A stretch of DNA of 64,000 nucleotides from [Chlorobium] sp. 445 (GTDB lineage: Bacteria > Bacteroidota > Chlorobiia > Chlorobiales > Thermochlorobacteraceae). The notes below the pieces were generated by a model. The model worked only from the letters and a program-made list of their open reading frames with translations. It made no database searches and was not told the DNA's origin. Both the position numbers and the translations under genes were made by a program. Where the stretch lies: NCBI GenBank assembly GCA_002763895.1, contig NSLH01000012.1, positions 1 through 64,000 on the forward strand, given 5' to 3'. Positions 21,018-29,247 of the stretch are shown piece after piece (within the stretch, counting starts at the first letter, position 1; every line of letters starts with the position of its first letter).

Positions 21018-21191
21018 TGTTTGAAGAATTGGACTTTTTCACTGTTACAAAAGAACGGACTTGTGTATAAGTCGACAAATTCTCATACTCTCAAGAGTTG
21101 TCTAAAGTTTTTCAGCAGCATCTATTGCGACTATTGCGAAGGTCTGTCTGCCTCATAACTTCATGAAGCATTCGTCATAGGCGTGTTGAAC

Positions 21192-22280
21192 TTAAAGCTC
21201 AATCAATTCTTTGGGCGCAGAGGGCAGTGGAAATGCACCGTCATCGGTCAGAAATACAATATCTTCAATGCGCACACCAAACTGATTTGGCACATAAACG
21301 CCCGGCTCAATCGTGATGGTGCACCCTGCAGGTAAGCACATCTCGGTTTTGCGCCCAATCGTGGGGACTTCATGCACTTGCAATCCGACACTATGTCCAA
21401 GTGCATGCGAAAATGCTTCACCATAGCCACGCTGCGTAAGAAACTCACGCACGATGCCATCTAACGCTTTGGCTTGCATGCCTACTTTCGCTGAGCGAAT
21501 TCCAAGCCAATGTGCCTCGAGTACTGTCTCATAAGCGCGGCGCATCTCTTGAGAAATTTTCCCTACTGCAACCGTTCGCGTCTGGTCAGAGCAATAACCA
21601 TTGACCACACAGCCCATATCAATGACCACAAGTGAATTGTTCTGAATCAAGTGATGACTGGCACGTGCATGTGGCAGCGCCGCACGTGGACCAGATGCTA
21701 CAATCGGCTCGAACGCATCTTTTTCTGCCCCGAATTTTTTGTTCCAATATGAAATCTCTGCTGCAACATCACGCTCTGTAACACTGGGCGAGATTATCTC
21801 TAAAATCTTCTCAAAGACTTTGTCAGTGATCGCAATAGCCGCCTTGATATTTTCCAACTCTTCAAAACTTTTGCAGACAATCAAATCATCAAACACACCA
21901 GTTTCGGGCACAAACTCAATGTCTTTGAGTTCACTGCGCAGTTTCTCAGCCGTCGCAAAAGTCAATTTATCCGCCTGAAATCCCACACGCTTGCCCAGCG
22001 CATACGCGCCTTTTTTGAGCTCCTCAAGAAAGCCATCTTGCGTAATAATGCATTCGGCGTTTTCTACTTCGTGTTTGACTTGCTCGGCATATCGACCGTC
22101 TGTAAAGAGCCAAGCCGATTCCTGCGTAAGCAAAACTGTTGCATTTGAGCCACTAAAACCCGTGAGCCAACGAATGTTTGAAAGATCAGTGATGAGCCAG
22201 GCATCAAGCTGCTTAGCTTGAAGTTTTGCACGCAGCACATGTTGTCTGCGATCAACATGCAGGGCTAACTCGTCTGTCAT
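21192..22280 (-). CDS. M24 family metallopeptidase, Xaa-Pro aminopeptidase-like
   Basis: This 362-aa dipeptidase/aminopeptidase removes residues before proline. The N-terminal creatinase-like domain (TDLSNIRWLTGFSGSNA, FTDGRYAEQ) is followed by the pita-bread catalytic domain. Its two-metal site is visible as Asp in VIDMG, Asp in CSDQTRT, His in LGHSVGLQVHE, Glu in TIEPGVY and Glu in RIEDIV. I chose ATG 22280 because AAAGGA lies just upstream; an in-frame start at 22307 would overlap the preceding gene. It lies 20 bases downstream of the coiled-coil gene, so they form an operon. Confidence 0.9.
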   Translation of the reverse strand: MTDELALHVDRRQHVLRAKLQAKQLDAWLITDLSNIRWLTGFSGSNATVLLTQESAWLFTDGRYAEQVKHEVENAECIITQDGFLEELKKGAYALGKRVGFQADKLTFATAEKLRSELKDIEFVPETGVFDDLIVCKSFEELENIKAAIAITDKVFEKILEIISPSVTERDVAAEISYWNKKFGAEKDAFEPIVASGPRAALPHARASHHLIQNNSLVVIDMGCVVNGYCSDQTRTVAVGKISQEMRRAYETVLEAHWLGIRSAKVGMQAKALDGIVREFLTQRGYGEAFSHALGHSVGLQVHEVPTIGRKTEMCLPAGCTITIEPGVYVPNQFGVRIEDIVFLTDDGAFPLPSAPKELIEL

Positions 22281-22299
22281 TTTCCTTTGCCGTAATGAG

Positions 22300-22632
22300 T
22301 TAATCAAAGTTTTCTGAATTCACTTTGGAGACGCGCACAAATCCTTTTTGCGATTTGATTATGGCAACCCCACTTCTTTCCTCTTGACTCTTCATTGCTT
22401 TGAGTTGTTCTTCGAGTTGCTTCACTTCGGGCGAGTATTCAAAAGTTTCACGATACTGTATCTGAAAACTCATGCCCTCGAAGACAACTTGCTTTTCACC
22501 TGTCGCTCGCAGTTCTTCGTCCACTACATCGAAGACTGCAGGCTTAAGTTTCTCGAGCTCCTCTTCGTACTCCGATATCTTTGCGCGTAAGTCGAGATAG
22601 CGCCGGAGTAAGTCTTTTTCTTCTGCAGTCAT
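22300..22632 (-). CDS. Hypothetical coiled-coil protein, 110 aa
   Basis: I do not recognise this protein. It is very charged, with a heptad-like region at residues 5-37 (LRRYLDLRAKISEYEEELEKL), a short beta-like centre (EKQVVFEGMSFQIQYRETFEY) and a second coiled-coil segment (EVKQLEEQLKAMKSQEE) before a basic tail. There is no signal peptide, so it is cytoplasmic. It precedes the M24 peptidase by 20 bases and diverges from the DUF169 gene. ATG 22632 is preferred over the start three codons upstream, but the choice is weak. Confidence 0.6.
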   Translation of the reverse strand: MTAEEKDLLRRYLDLRAKISEYEEELEKLKPAVFDVVDEELRATGEKQVVFEGMSFQIQYRETFEYSPEVKQLEEQLKAMKSQEERSGVAIIKSQKGFVRVSKVNSENFD

Positions 22633-22722
22633 GCCGGTCACTTGTGCTTGATGTTTGAAAACACAAAGAAAAATCTAATTTCGCAAACACACAACTTTCA
22701 ACCTATCGGAGGATTAACAACC

Positions 22723-23475
22723 ATGCAACCTCAAACGGTTTCTGCTTCATCGGCACTCGAAGTTCAACGCGACCTTGCTCAGCGCATCCGTGATTTTACA
22801 GGCATTGAACGCGATTTTGTCGCCATCAAATTCTGCCCTACACTGGCTGATATTCCTGCAGGCACTCTGCCTTACAAAGGCAAAGGCATCTACTGCGGCA
22901 TGTGGAAAGAGGTCTCCAACTACGACACGCCGTTTTATACTGTGCCTGATGATCATATCTGTGCAGGTGGTGTGAGCTATACCGGCATGGGACAAAAAGC
23001 GCTCTCACCGAAGATGGAAGAAGTTGGCTGGGCAATGCTTGTCGGCGAAGGGAAGATTTACTACTCGCGTGAATCCGTGACAAAGTGTCAGGAAAGTGTA
23101 CCTTATAACTTCAGAAAAGAGAAGCGCTTTGAAGCCACGGTGATGGGACGCTTAGAGCAAGTGCCTGAACCTGATGTGGTGCTTTTTTTCTGCAATGCTC
23201 GTCAGCTTGAGTGGCTCTGCCATGCTTACAGTTTTGAGTCGGGTGAGTTGGTGCAAGGCTTGGCAGGTCTTTCGCTGTGCGCGCTGGTTGTACCGCATCC
23301 ATATCTTTCAGGTAAGCCAGTGTTTTCACCCGGAGATTTATCGGGCAGGGAACTTGCACGCATGAGCGAGAGTGAAATGTGCATTGCTTTTCCTTTCAAA
23401 GACATTGCGATGATTGCACGTAATCTTTACCGCATCAAGAAGTTTGAAGATTTGCCTAAGTCGCTTTTGCGCTAA
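22723..23475 (+). CDS. DUF169 family protein
   Basis: This 250-aa cytoplasmic protein fits the DUF169 family, which has no established reaction. Visible family features are FVAIKFCPTLADIP, the Cys in KGIYCGMWKEV, CAGGVSYTG, KCQESVPY, VVLFFCNARQLEWLCHAY and the C-terminal EMCIAFPF. There are many Cys residues, which would suit metal or cofactor binding, but this is inference. The start is set by a strong GGAGG about 10 bases before ATG 22723; upstream in-frame codons are rejected. It converges on the next gene with 13 bases between stops. Confidence 0.8.
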   Translation: MQPQTVSASSALEVQRDLAQRIRDFTGIERDFVAIKFCPTLADIPAGTLPYKGKGIYCGMWKEVSNYDTPFYTVPDDHICAGGVSYTGMGQKALSPKMEEVGWAMLVGEGKIYYSRESVTKCQESVPYNFRKEKRFEATVMGRLEQVPEPDVVLFFCNARQLEWLCHAYSFESGELVQGLAGLSLCALVVPHPYLSGKPVFSPGDLSGRELARMSESEMCIAFPFKDIAMIARNLYRIKKFEDLPKSLLR

Positions 23476-23488
23476 GGTACGGCTTGAG

Positions 23489-23788
23489 TTAGCGCTGCAT
23501 CAGAAGAAAGGGATTGGCAATCAGTTCTGCAGCACACAATCCTAGCCGATAAGGCTTATGCTGACCGAAGACTTGATTTCGCCGCTCCTCTACGGCATCA
23601 ATGAGCGCATTTGCATGCTTGCGCAACTCTTCAAGACTCAACTCACCACGTGCAAATTTTGCTCTTGCAATCCAGAAACGATATTTGAGCTCCAGAATGT
23701 CTTCTCGAAAAACTTTCTGCGATGGCACATCAAGCTGCACTTTGCTCAGATGTGTTTTTGTCCAGCGATTCTTACGACGCTTTTGCAT
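23489..23788 (-). CDS. Hypothetical basic protein, 99 aa
   Basis: I do not recognise this protein. It opens with a strongly basic stretch (MQKRRKNRWTKTHL), followed by a helical region (FREDILELKYRFWIARAKFARGELSLEELRKHANALIDAVEERR) and a hydrophobic end (GLCAAELIANPFLLM). A basic N-terminus with helices is compatible with nucleic-acid binding, but no known domain is seen. GTG 23800 is an alternative start. It sits between the converging DUF169 gene and the diverging nucleotidyltransferase. Confidence 0.55.
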   Translation of the reverse strand: MQKRRKNRWTKTHLSKVQLDVPSQKVFREDILELKYRFWIARAKFARGELSLEELRKHANALIDAVEERRNQVFGQHKPYRLGLCAAELIANPFLLMQR

Positions 23789-23829
23789 AACTTCACGCAC
23801 ACTTTTTGCAAACTTAATAACTGTTCGTT

Positions 23830-24804
23830 ATGAAAGCGATTATTCCTGTCGCAGGCGTTGGCAGTCGCTTGCGTCCTCACACTTACACTCTCCCTAAAGT
23901 TCTTCTTAATGTGGCAGGCAAACCGATTATCGGGCATATCATTGATAAAATCATTGAAGAAGGCATCAAAGAGGCGGTCGTGGTTGTTGGCTATTTAGGC
24001 GATATGATTGAAGAGTATCTCACACAGAACTATGACATTCACTTTACGTTTGTTGAACAAGAAGAGCGTCTCGGATTAGGACATGCCATCTGGATTACAC
24101 GCGAGCATATTGGGACAGACCCAGTACTTATTATCTTGGGAGATACCATCTTCGAGGTGCACCTGAGTGAAGTCTTGCGGCGCGAACATTCCGCTTTAGG
24201 TGTTAAGGCAGTCGATGATCCGCGCCGTTTCGGTGTTGCTGAAGTGCACGATGGATTTATCACCAAGCTCATTGAAAAGCCCGAGCATCCTACATCCAAC
24301 CTCGCTGTTGTTGGACTCTACTACATCAAGCATCCTGCATTATTAATTGAGTGTTTAGACCACAACATTCGCACCAATACCCGCACCAAAGGTGAATTTC
24401 AACTCACTGATGCCTTGCAGGCGATGATTGAACAAGGCGAGAAATTCTCAACCTTCCCTGTCGAGGGCTGGTACGACTGCGGCAAACCTGAAACGCTGCT
24501 TTCTACCAACGAGAAACTGCTCAAGTCTAAATCGCGCTACAAAGAAATTTTCGGCTGTGTCATCAATCCGCCTGTTTATATTGCAGAAGATGCTGAAATT
24601 GAAAACTCCATCATCGGACCCTATGCGACCATTGCCAGCAAAGCCGTGGTCAAAAATTCGCTTGTAAAAAATTCTATTGTTGGTGAACAGGCACGGGTTT
24701 CGTCAATGTTGCTTAATGAATCGATTATCGGCAATAATGCAACTGTTATCGGCAAAGCGCGTCGTGTCAATATCGGCGATTCGTCTGAAGTAGATTTGAG
24801 TTAG
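23830..24804 (+). CDS. Sugar-phosphate nucleotidyltransferase
   Basis: The protein activates a sugar-1-phosphate with an NTP to give an NDP-sugar for cell-surface glycans. The N-terminal Rossmann-like domain has the signature VAGVGSRLRPHTYTLPKVLLNVAGKP and a metal-binding Asp in LGDTIFE. Later come EKPEHPTSNLAVVGLY and GWYDCGKPETLL. From about residue 245 a left-handed beta-helix is seen (hexad pattern in EDAEIENSIIGPYATIAS and onward). Length (324 aa) and layout fit glucose-1-phosphate thymidylyltransferase or mannose-1-phosphate guanylyltransferase-like enzymes; I cannot fix the nucleotide or sugar. The cyclo-ligase gene follows after 31 bases. Confidence 0.85.
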   Translation: MKAIIPVAGVGSRLRPHTYTLPKVLLNVAGKPIIGHIIDKIIEEGIKEAVVVVGYLGDMIEEYLTQNYDIHFTFVEQEERLGLGHAIWITREHIGTDPVLIILGDTIFEVHLSEVLRREHSALGVKAVDDPRRFGVAEVHDGFITKLIEKPEHPTSNLAVVGLYYIKHPALLIECLDHNIRTNTRTKGEFQLTDALQAMIEQGEKFSTFPVEGWYDCGKPETLLSTNEKLLKSKSRYKEIFGCVINPPVYIAEDAEIENSIIGPYATIASKAVVKNSLVKNSIVGEQARVSSMLLNESIIGNNATVIGKARRVNIGDSSEVDLS

Positions 24805-24835
24805 TTGAGTTATCTTAGTTTTCTTGTTTTCAGGA

Positions 24836-25449
24836 ATGGATACGGCGCTCAAAAAAGTGTTGGAAGCACGCGCTGCAATTCGTGCAGCACTTGCAGAACA
24901 GCGCGCCCAGCTCTCTGAAAAGCAGTGGCTGGAGCGTAGTCAGAAAATTTTTGATGTGCTCAAAGCTGATGATGCCTTGCAACGTGCAAAAGTCGTACAC
25001 TGCTTTATCTCTATGCCGAAACGGCGCGAAGTCAATACAGAACCGATTCTACAGTGGCTACAAGCACAAGGTAAAGAGATTGCAGTGCCTGTTATGAAGT
25101 CGCGCAACTTAGTCAGCGTACGCTTTCTTGGCATGGACAAACTGGCTACGGGGGTCTTTGAAGTTCTTGAGCCTACTGAACACATTACGATTGATGAATC
25201 AACCCTTGATGTGGTGCTCACGCCACTTTTAGCTTGCGACCGACAGGGCAATCGCTTAGGGTATGGAAAAGGATTTTATGACAATTTTTTGCACGCCTTG
25301 CTGCGCAGGGCATTCAGCCACGAAAAATCGGACTTGCCTTTTCATTCCAAGTCCTAGACCATATTCCACAACTTCCAGACAAAGAGCATAAAGACGTGCC
25401 GCTCGACGCCATTGCTACCGATGAAGGCATCATTGAAGTCTCCGCCTAA
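24836..25449 (+). CDS. 5-formyltetrahydrofolate cyclo-ligase, one frameshift
   Basis: The enzyme converts 5-formyl-THF to 5,10-methenyl-THF with ATP. The N-terminal part has ALAEQRAQLSEKQWLERS, CFISMPKRREVNTEPI, TPLLACDRQGNRLGYGKGFYDNFL (the family signature). The frame then leaves the family sequence after about residue 157. In the other frame the expected C-terminus appears (RKIGLAFSFQVLDHIPQLP, KDVPLDAIATDEGIIEVSA) ending at 25449. One extra base near GGG 25308-25310 joins the two to give a protein of about 204 residues, a normal length. ATG 24836 is the start. It ends one base before the converging membrane protein gene. Confidence 0.85.
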
Positions 25450-25450
25450 T

Positions 25451-27646
25451 CTACTGGCGTGCAAACTCCAGATATTGACTGTGCATGTTCAAGAGATGGT
25501 CGATATAGACACGTTTTGCTTTCGAGTTTGCAAACTGAAAGGCAAGTTGCTTGGCGCGCTCTGCTGAGACCATTGCACTATCGATTCTCCCCGTCCAGAG
25601 CCATGATTGAAGTCGCATCATTTCCGTGCGCAAGTCCAAATCGCGCTGATTGAGCGGTTGAGCATCACCAAGCAGTTCTAATGTTTGTGAAAAGTCTTTT
25701 TGCTCAAAGGTATGCTCTGCTTGCAAAAGACGCAGAAAAGATTTGAGCTTATGGTCTGTACTTGTATCCAGCACTGCTTGGTAGAAAGCATTTTTTTCTG
25801 CTGCTGTCAGAAGTAGCGAGAGTTTTTCTCTTTCGAGCCCGAACTCGATCCATTTGAGTCTTGTTGCAATCGCCACATCAAATTCAAATGAAAGATGCGA
25901 GCGATAGAGCCGTTCTAAAATTTGCTGTGCAGAATCAATCGGTGCTGCTTTGCTCCATAACATTGCATTTGCGAGCGTAAACCATGCACGCTCTGGTCGT
26001 TCCACCTCTTGCAGCAATGAATCTGCCCCAGCAAAGATTTCCTCAAAGTATGCCTTACCTTGATGAGCTAACATCAGCCTTGCACTCAGGTAGCGTTGTG
26101 CCGCTTCAGCATTCGTGCCGCCAGACATTTTTAAGACTTGTGCTGCAATCTGACTGGCTTGCTCATATTGCCCTTGCTGATGCATCTTTGCACACTTTTT
26201 TAAGAGCCGTGCTATGCTGTGCGGACACTCTATCTGAAAAATCGTTTTGCGCTCAAACACTTGCTTGTAGTACGGATTGATTTGCGGCGGCACCACCACT
26301 GTATTCAAGTGCTCTAACCACGCTATGAGCAGTTCATCAAGCGACTGACCATAAACTTCTTCAAAGTCTGCAGTTGCATACACACGCTTGAACGCATCCA
26401 TGCCATGTGTCTTGAGCAAATACTTTACAAATGAACCCGATAGCGTGTAACTTGTTGCACTAAGTCCTGTCCAAAATCCAAGCGGATTGAAGAGTGCCTT
26501 TGGGTTAAAATCTGGTCTATGGTCAAAAAAGTTGGCTGACATTTCATCGAGTGTCCACTCAAATGAGGGCGTTTCCAGTGCCATTGCAATGCCTTCTAAC
26601 AAGCCAATGCTGCGTGATAGCCCCAACCACTTATCGCCAAATGGCTTCATCAAAATATGCACGAGTTCATGGCGCAGCACGGCATCGATATTGCGCTGTG
26701 TGATGTGTATTTCGTTCATCCACACGCGTGCAATTTCTGTTTTATCAAGTCCTGTGAAGCGCTTTTTCGTCTCTGCGTCGGGATAGATGAAAATGTAAAT
26801 GGGCGGCACGCTATCAAGTTCCATCATGCGCTGCAGGTCGCTAAGTTCCAGCTCAATGTGTCGGCGTAGGTATGTGCGCTCTTTTTCGGAAAGTGTTGGG
26901 CTGGCGTACCAGAGTTTTGCGGAATCGATGGGTACAAGTTTCCGCATAATGGCATGGCGTGAAGACGTTATGCCAAGCTCTTCACTTTGAAGCCAAAGAA
27001 AGATAGCTGCACTTAGCAAAGACAGCAGCAAGATACGCAAGAGTGATGGTCGCATCGATGAGCGAAATCGCCAAGTCAGCAATGCGCCCGAGATGGCAAG
27101 TGTTTCCAGACGAAAGAAAAGATAGCGCGGCTCAATTTCAATTGCGTCGTCGTAGATTGAGCCTGCAAAAAAGCCGAAAATGTGGTTGAAGAAGTAGACT
27201 TGCGGCGATGTATAAAATCGGTAGAGCGGCGCAATGAGCAGCAGAGCAAAATAAATTAGCACGAAGAGCGTTTTCTTTGCACGCAGTGGCAAACTTTCAA
27301 TGACCAGTGCAACTGAAATTGCAAAGACTGCTCCGAATCCTACGGCAAGCCCATAAAATCCAAGCCCTTCCAGATAAGCACAATTTTTAACGAAAAGTGT
27401 TGCCAGCAGCATAATTAGCGGCGGCAGTGCAAGCGCAAGTGAGGTTGTGATAAAGCGTTTGCGCATCTGTTGCTCGCTGAGCCAGAAGAGCCCGAGCCCT
27501 AACGGCAGTGTTGCAGCCATTGCAAGTGCAAATTCATAGCCAAGGAAGTTGAACAGCGGAATGCATGCTAGCACAATGGAGAATGCAATGGAGCAACCTA
27601 TCAGGATTAGTGCCTTGCGCGTTGAAACTGTACTTAAGTTCTGCAT
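25451..27646 (-). CDS. Multi-pass membrane protein with HExxH (peptidase MA-like) domain and TPR-like C-terminus
   Basis: This 731-aa protein has a hydrophobic N-terminal half of about eight membrane segments (residues 10-230), then a soluble region. It contains HELVH (His326, Glu327, His330) and, about 28 residues on, LLEGIA, whose Glu fits the third zinc ligand of gluzincin-type MA-clan peptidases. The last 280 residues are helical and Ala/Leu-rich with a TPR-like pattern (AKMHQQGQYEQASQIAAQVLKM). A zinc peptidase acting at or outside the membrane is the likely role; substrate unknown. Only 39 bases separate it from the divergent PPK2 gene. Confidence 0.7.
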   Translation of the reverse strand: MQNLSTVSTRKALILIGCSIAFSIVLACIPLFNFLGYEFALAMAATLPLGLGLFWLSEQQMRKRFITTSLALALPPLIMLLATLFVKNCAYLEGLGFYGLAVGFGAVFAISVALVIESLPLRAKKTLFVLIYFALLLIAPLYRFYTSPQVYFFNHIFGFFAGSIYDDAIEIEPRYLFFRLETLAISGALLTWRFRSSMRPSLLRILLLSLLSAAIFLWLQSEELGITSSRHAIMRKLVPIDSAKLWYASPTLSEKERTYLRRHIELELSDLQRMMELDSVPPIYIFIYPDAETKKRFTGLDKTEIARVWMNEIHITQRNIDAVLRHELVHILMKPFGDKWLGLSRSIGLLEGIAMALETPSFEWTLDEMSANFFDHRPDFNPKALFNPLGFWTGLSATSYTLSGSFVKYLLKTHGMDAFKRVYATADFEEVYGQSLDELLIAWLEHLNTVVVPPQINPYYKQVFERKTIFQIECPHSIARLLKKCAKMHQQGQYEQASQIAAQVLKMSGGTNAEAAQRYLSARLMLAHQGKAYFEEIFAGADSLLQEVERPERAWFTLANAMLWSKAAPIDSAQQILERLYRSHLSFEFDVAIATRLKWIEFGLEREKLSLLLTAAEKNAFYQAVLDTSTDHKLKSFLRLLQAEHTFEQKDFSQTLELLGDAQPLNQRDLDLRTEMMRLQSWLWTGRIDSAMVSAERAKQLAFQFANSKAKRVYIDHLLNMHSQYLEFARQ

Positions 27647-27685
27647 ACGTATATTCTTCTCAAAACACCACTAAAGGAGAAAACG

Positions 27686-28519
27686 ATGAACATCAAAAAA
27701 TTTCTTGCTCCCAAGAAAGTCAATCTCTCAAAAATTCGCCCAGATGATACAGGTAAAATCAGGACGCCTGACGAGATTCGCACCGATATGGAGCACGACC
27801 TCAAAATGCTTTACGATCTGCATTATTTGATGTATGCGGATAACAAGCGTGCACTGCTTATTATTTTGCAAGGCATTGATGCGAGCGGAAAAGATGGCAC
27901 GGCAAAACATCTTTTTGCAGGGTTTAATCCACAAGGCTGTCGGCTCTACTCATTTAAGAAGCCGTCCGAGGCAGAATTGGAGCATGATTTTCTTTGGCGC
28001 ACACATCGCGTGATGCCTGCACGTGGCGGTATCACAATTTTCAATCGCTCTTACTACGAAGAAATTTCTACGGTCAAAGTTCATCCTGAATATCTTTTGC
28101 ATCAAAACTTACCCGACGAAATTTTGCATGACCCTGAGATTTTCAGAAAGCGTGTTAAACAAATCAATGCCTTCGAGAAGATGCTCTTTCAGAACGGAAT
28201 GCACATTCTGAAATTTTTCTTGCATATCTCCAAAGATGAGCAGCGCATCAGGTTGCAAGAGCGCTTAAATGACCCTACCAAGCATTGGAAATTCAGCATG
28301 GCTGACCTTGAAGAGCGCAAACTTTGGGATAACTACATGCGTGCATTTGAAGAGATGCTAGAGCAAACCAACACGAAATACGCCCCTTGGTATGTAATCC
28401 CTGCTGACAAGAAGTGGTATCGCAATTATCTTGTTGCACGCATCGTGGTTGAGACTCTCTCTAAGCTGAACATGGCGTTTCCAAAAGCCAGTGTGCCAGA
28501 TGGGCTGAACATCGTGTAG
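27686..28519 (+). CDS. ppk2: Polyphosphate kinase 2 family
   Basis: PPK2 enzymes transfer phosphate between polyphosphate and nucleotides. The 277-aa single-domain protein has Walker A GIDASGKDG, the lid/arginine region FKKPSEAELEHDFLWR, and FNRSYYEE before the second half KFFLHISKDEQRIRLQERL. One-domain members usually phosphorylate nucleoside mono- or diphosphates using polyphosphate; which class this is cannot be set from sequence alone. A strong AAAGGAG lies 6-12 bases before ATG 27686. It converges on the FecR-like gene with 12 bases between. Confidence 0.9.
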   Translation: MNIKKFLAPKKVNLSKIRPDDTGKIRTPDEIRTDMEHDLKMLYDLHYLMYADNKRALLIILQGIDASGKDGTAKHLFAGFNPQGCRLYSFKKPSEAELEHDFLWRTHRVMPARGGITIFNRSYYEEISTVKVHPEYLLHQNLPDEILHDPEIFRKRVKQINAFEKMLFQNGMHILKFFLHISKDEQRIRLQERLNDPTKHWKFSMADLEERKLWDNYMRAFEEMLEQTNTKYAPWYVIPADKKWYRNYLVARIVVETLSKLNMAFPKASVPDGLNIV

Positions 28520-28531
28520 CATGACACGCAG

Positions 28532-29236
28532 TTACTGACGGTTGAGCAGTTTAGCTTTTGCCACATTGTTCCACTTTTCGACCATTTTGTCATACTCAGC
28601 AGTGCGTTTGATAGCAAGTAAGCGGCGCGTTTCATCGTTGAGAAAGCCGTAGAGCTCGAGTTTATCGTAGAGCACAAAGAGTCGCTCGGCGTGTTTGCTA
28701 TCTTGGTAGAGCACTGGGAATTTGGTCAGCAATCGCTTTTGTGAAAGCAACGCTGCATCGTAGCGGCCATTGTCTAAGAAATATTGAATTGCGTTTTCTC
28801 GCTCACTTAGGTATGGAATAGCATTCGGATTGGCACTGACCGTGTCAGGGGCATTTTCGCCATATGTGAGCCCAATTGGTAACTTGCGTTCGCGTGTCTC
28901 TCGTACAGGCTTAGGCAGTTGTTCTGCTTCAATTTGTGTAAGTGCTGCTACCACCTCCACGCGCGATTTTGGCAGTATATCCTCAATGAAAAAGTATGCG
29001 GATTCAGGCACAGCATAGGCTTCTGTCGTCTTGAAGAGTGTTGCCTTAGCCCCGCTTTGCGTTAAAAGAAATGTTTTGGTGGGGATCTCTTCTTTTGCTG
29101 AAAGCGGTAGCCACTGCTGCTCATACGGATTGAGATAGAGCGCTATACCAGATTCGAGTTTGACCCACACTTTTGTTTGCGCATGAGCCAGCGTGCTAAA
29201 CAGCAACGCACCGATAAGAAGTTGAAGAAATCGCAT
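28532..29236 (-). CDS. Secreted FecR-like domain protein
   Basis: The 234-aa protein has a clear signal peptide (MRFLQLLIGALLFSTLAHAQ). Residues 21-105 are beta-rich with a pattern like FecR domains (KVWVKLESGIALYL...WLPLSAKEEIPTKTFLLTQSGAKATLF...YAVPESAYFFIEDILP). The second part is helical (REN-AIQYFLDNGRYDAALLSQKRLLTKF), like a single TPR unit, ending near NVAKAKLLNRQ. It follows the transglutaminase-fold gene by 11 bases and is the last gene of the sigma54-regulator operon. The FecR call is from pattern only. A periplasmic partner of the two genes before it is plausible. Confidence 0.55.
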   Translation of the reverse strand: MRFLQLLIGALLFSTLAHAQTKVWVKLESGIALYLNPYEQQWLPLSAKEEIPTKTFLLTQSGAKATLFKTTEAYAVPESAYFFIEDILPKSRVEVVAALTQIEAEQLPKPVRETRERKLPIGLTYGENAPDTVSANPNAIPYLSERENAIQYFLDNGRYDAALLSQKRLLTKFPVLYQDSKHAERLFVLYDKLELYGFLNDETRRLLAIKRTAEYDKMVEKWNNVAKAKLLNRQ

Positions 29237-29247
29237 AGGGTTAGATG

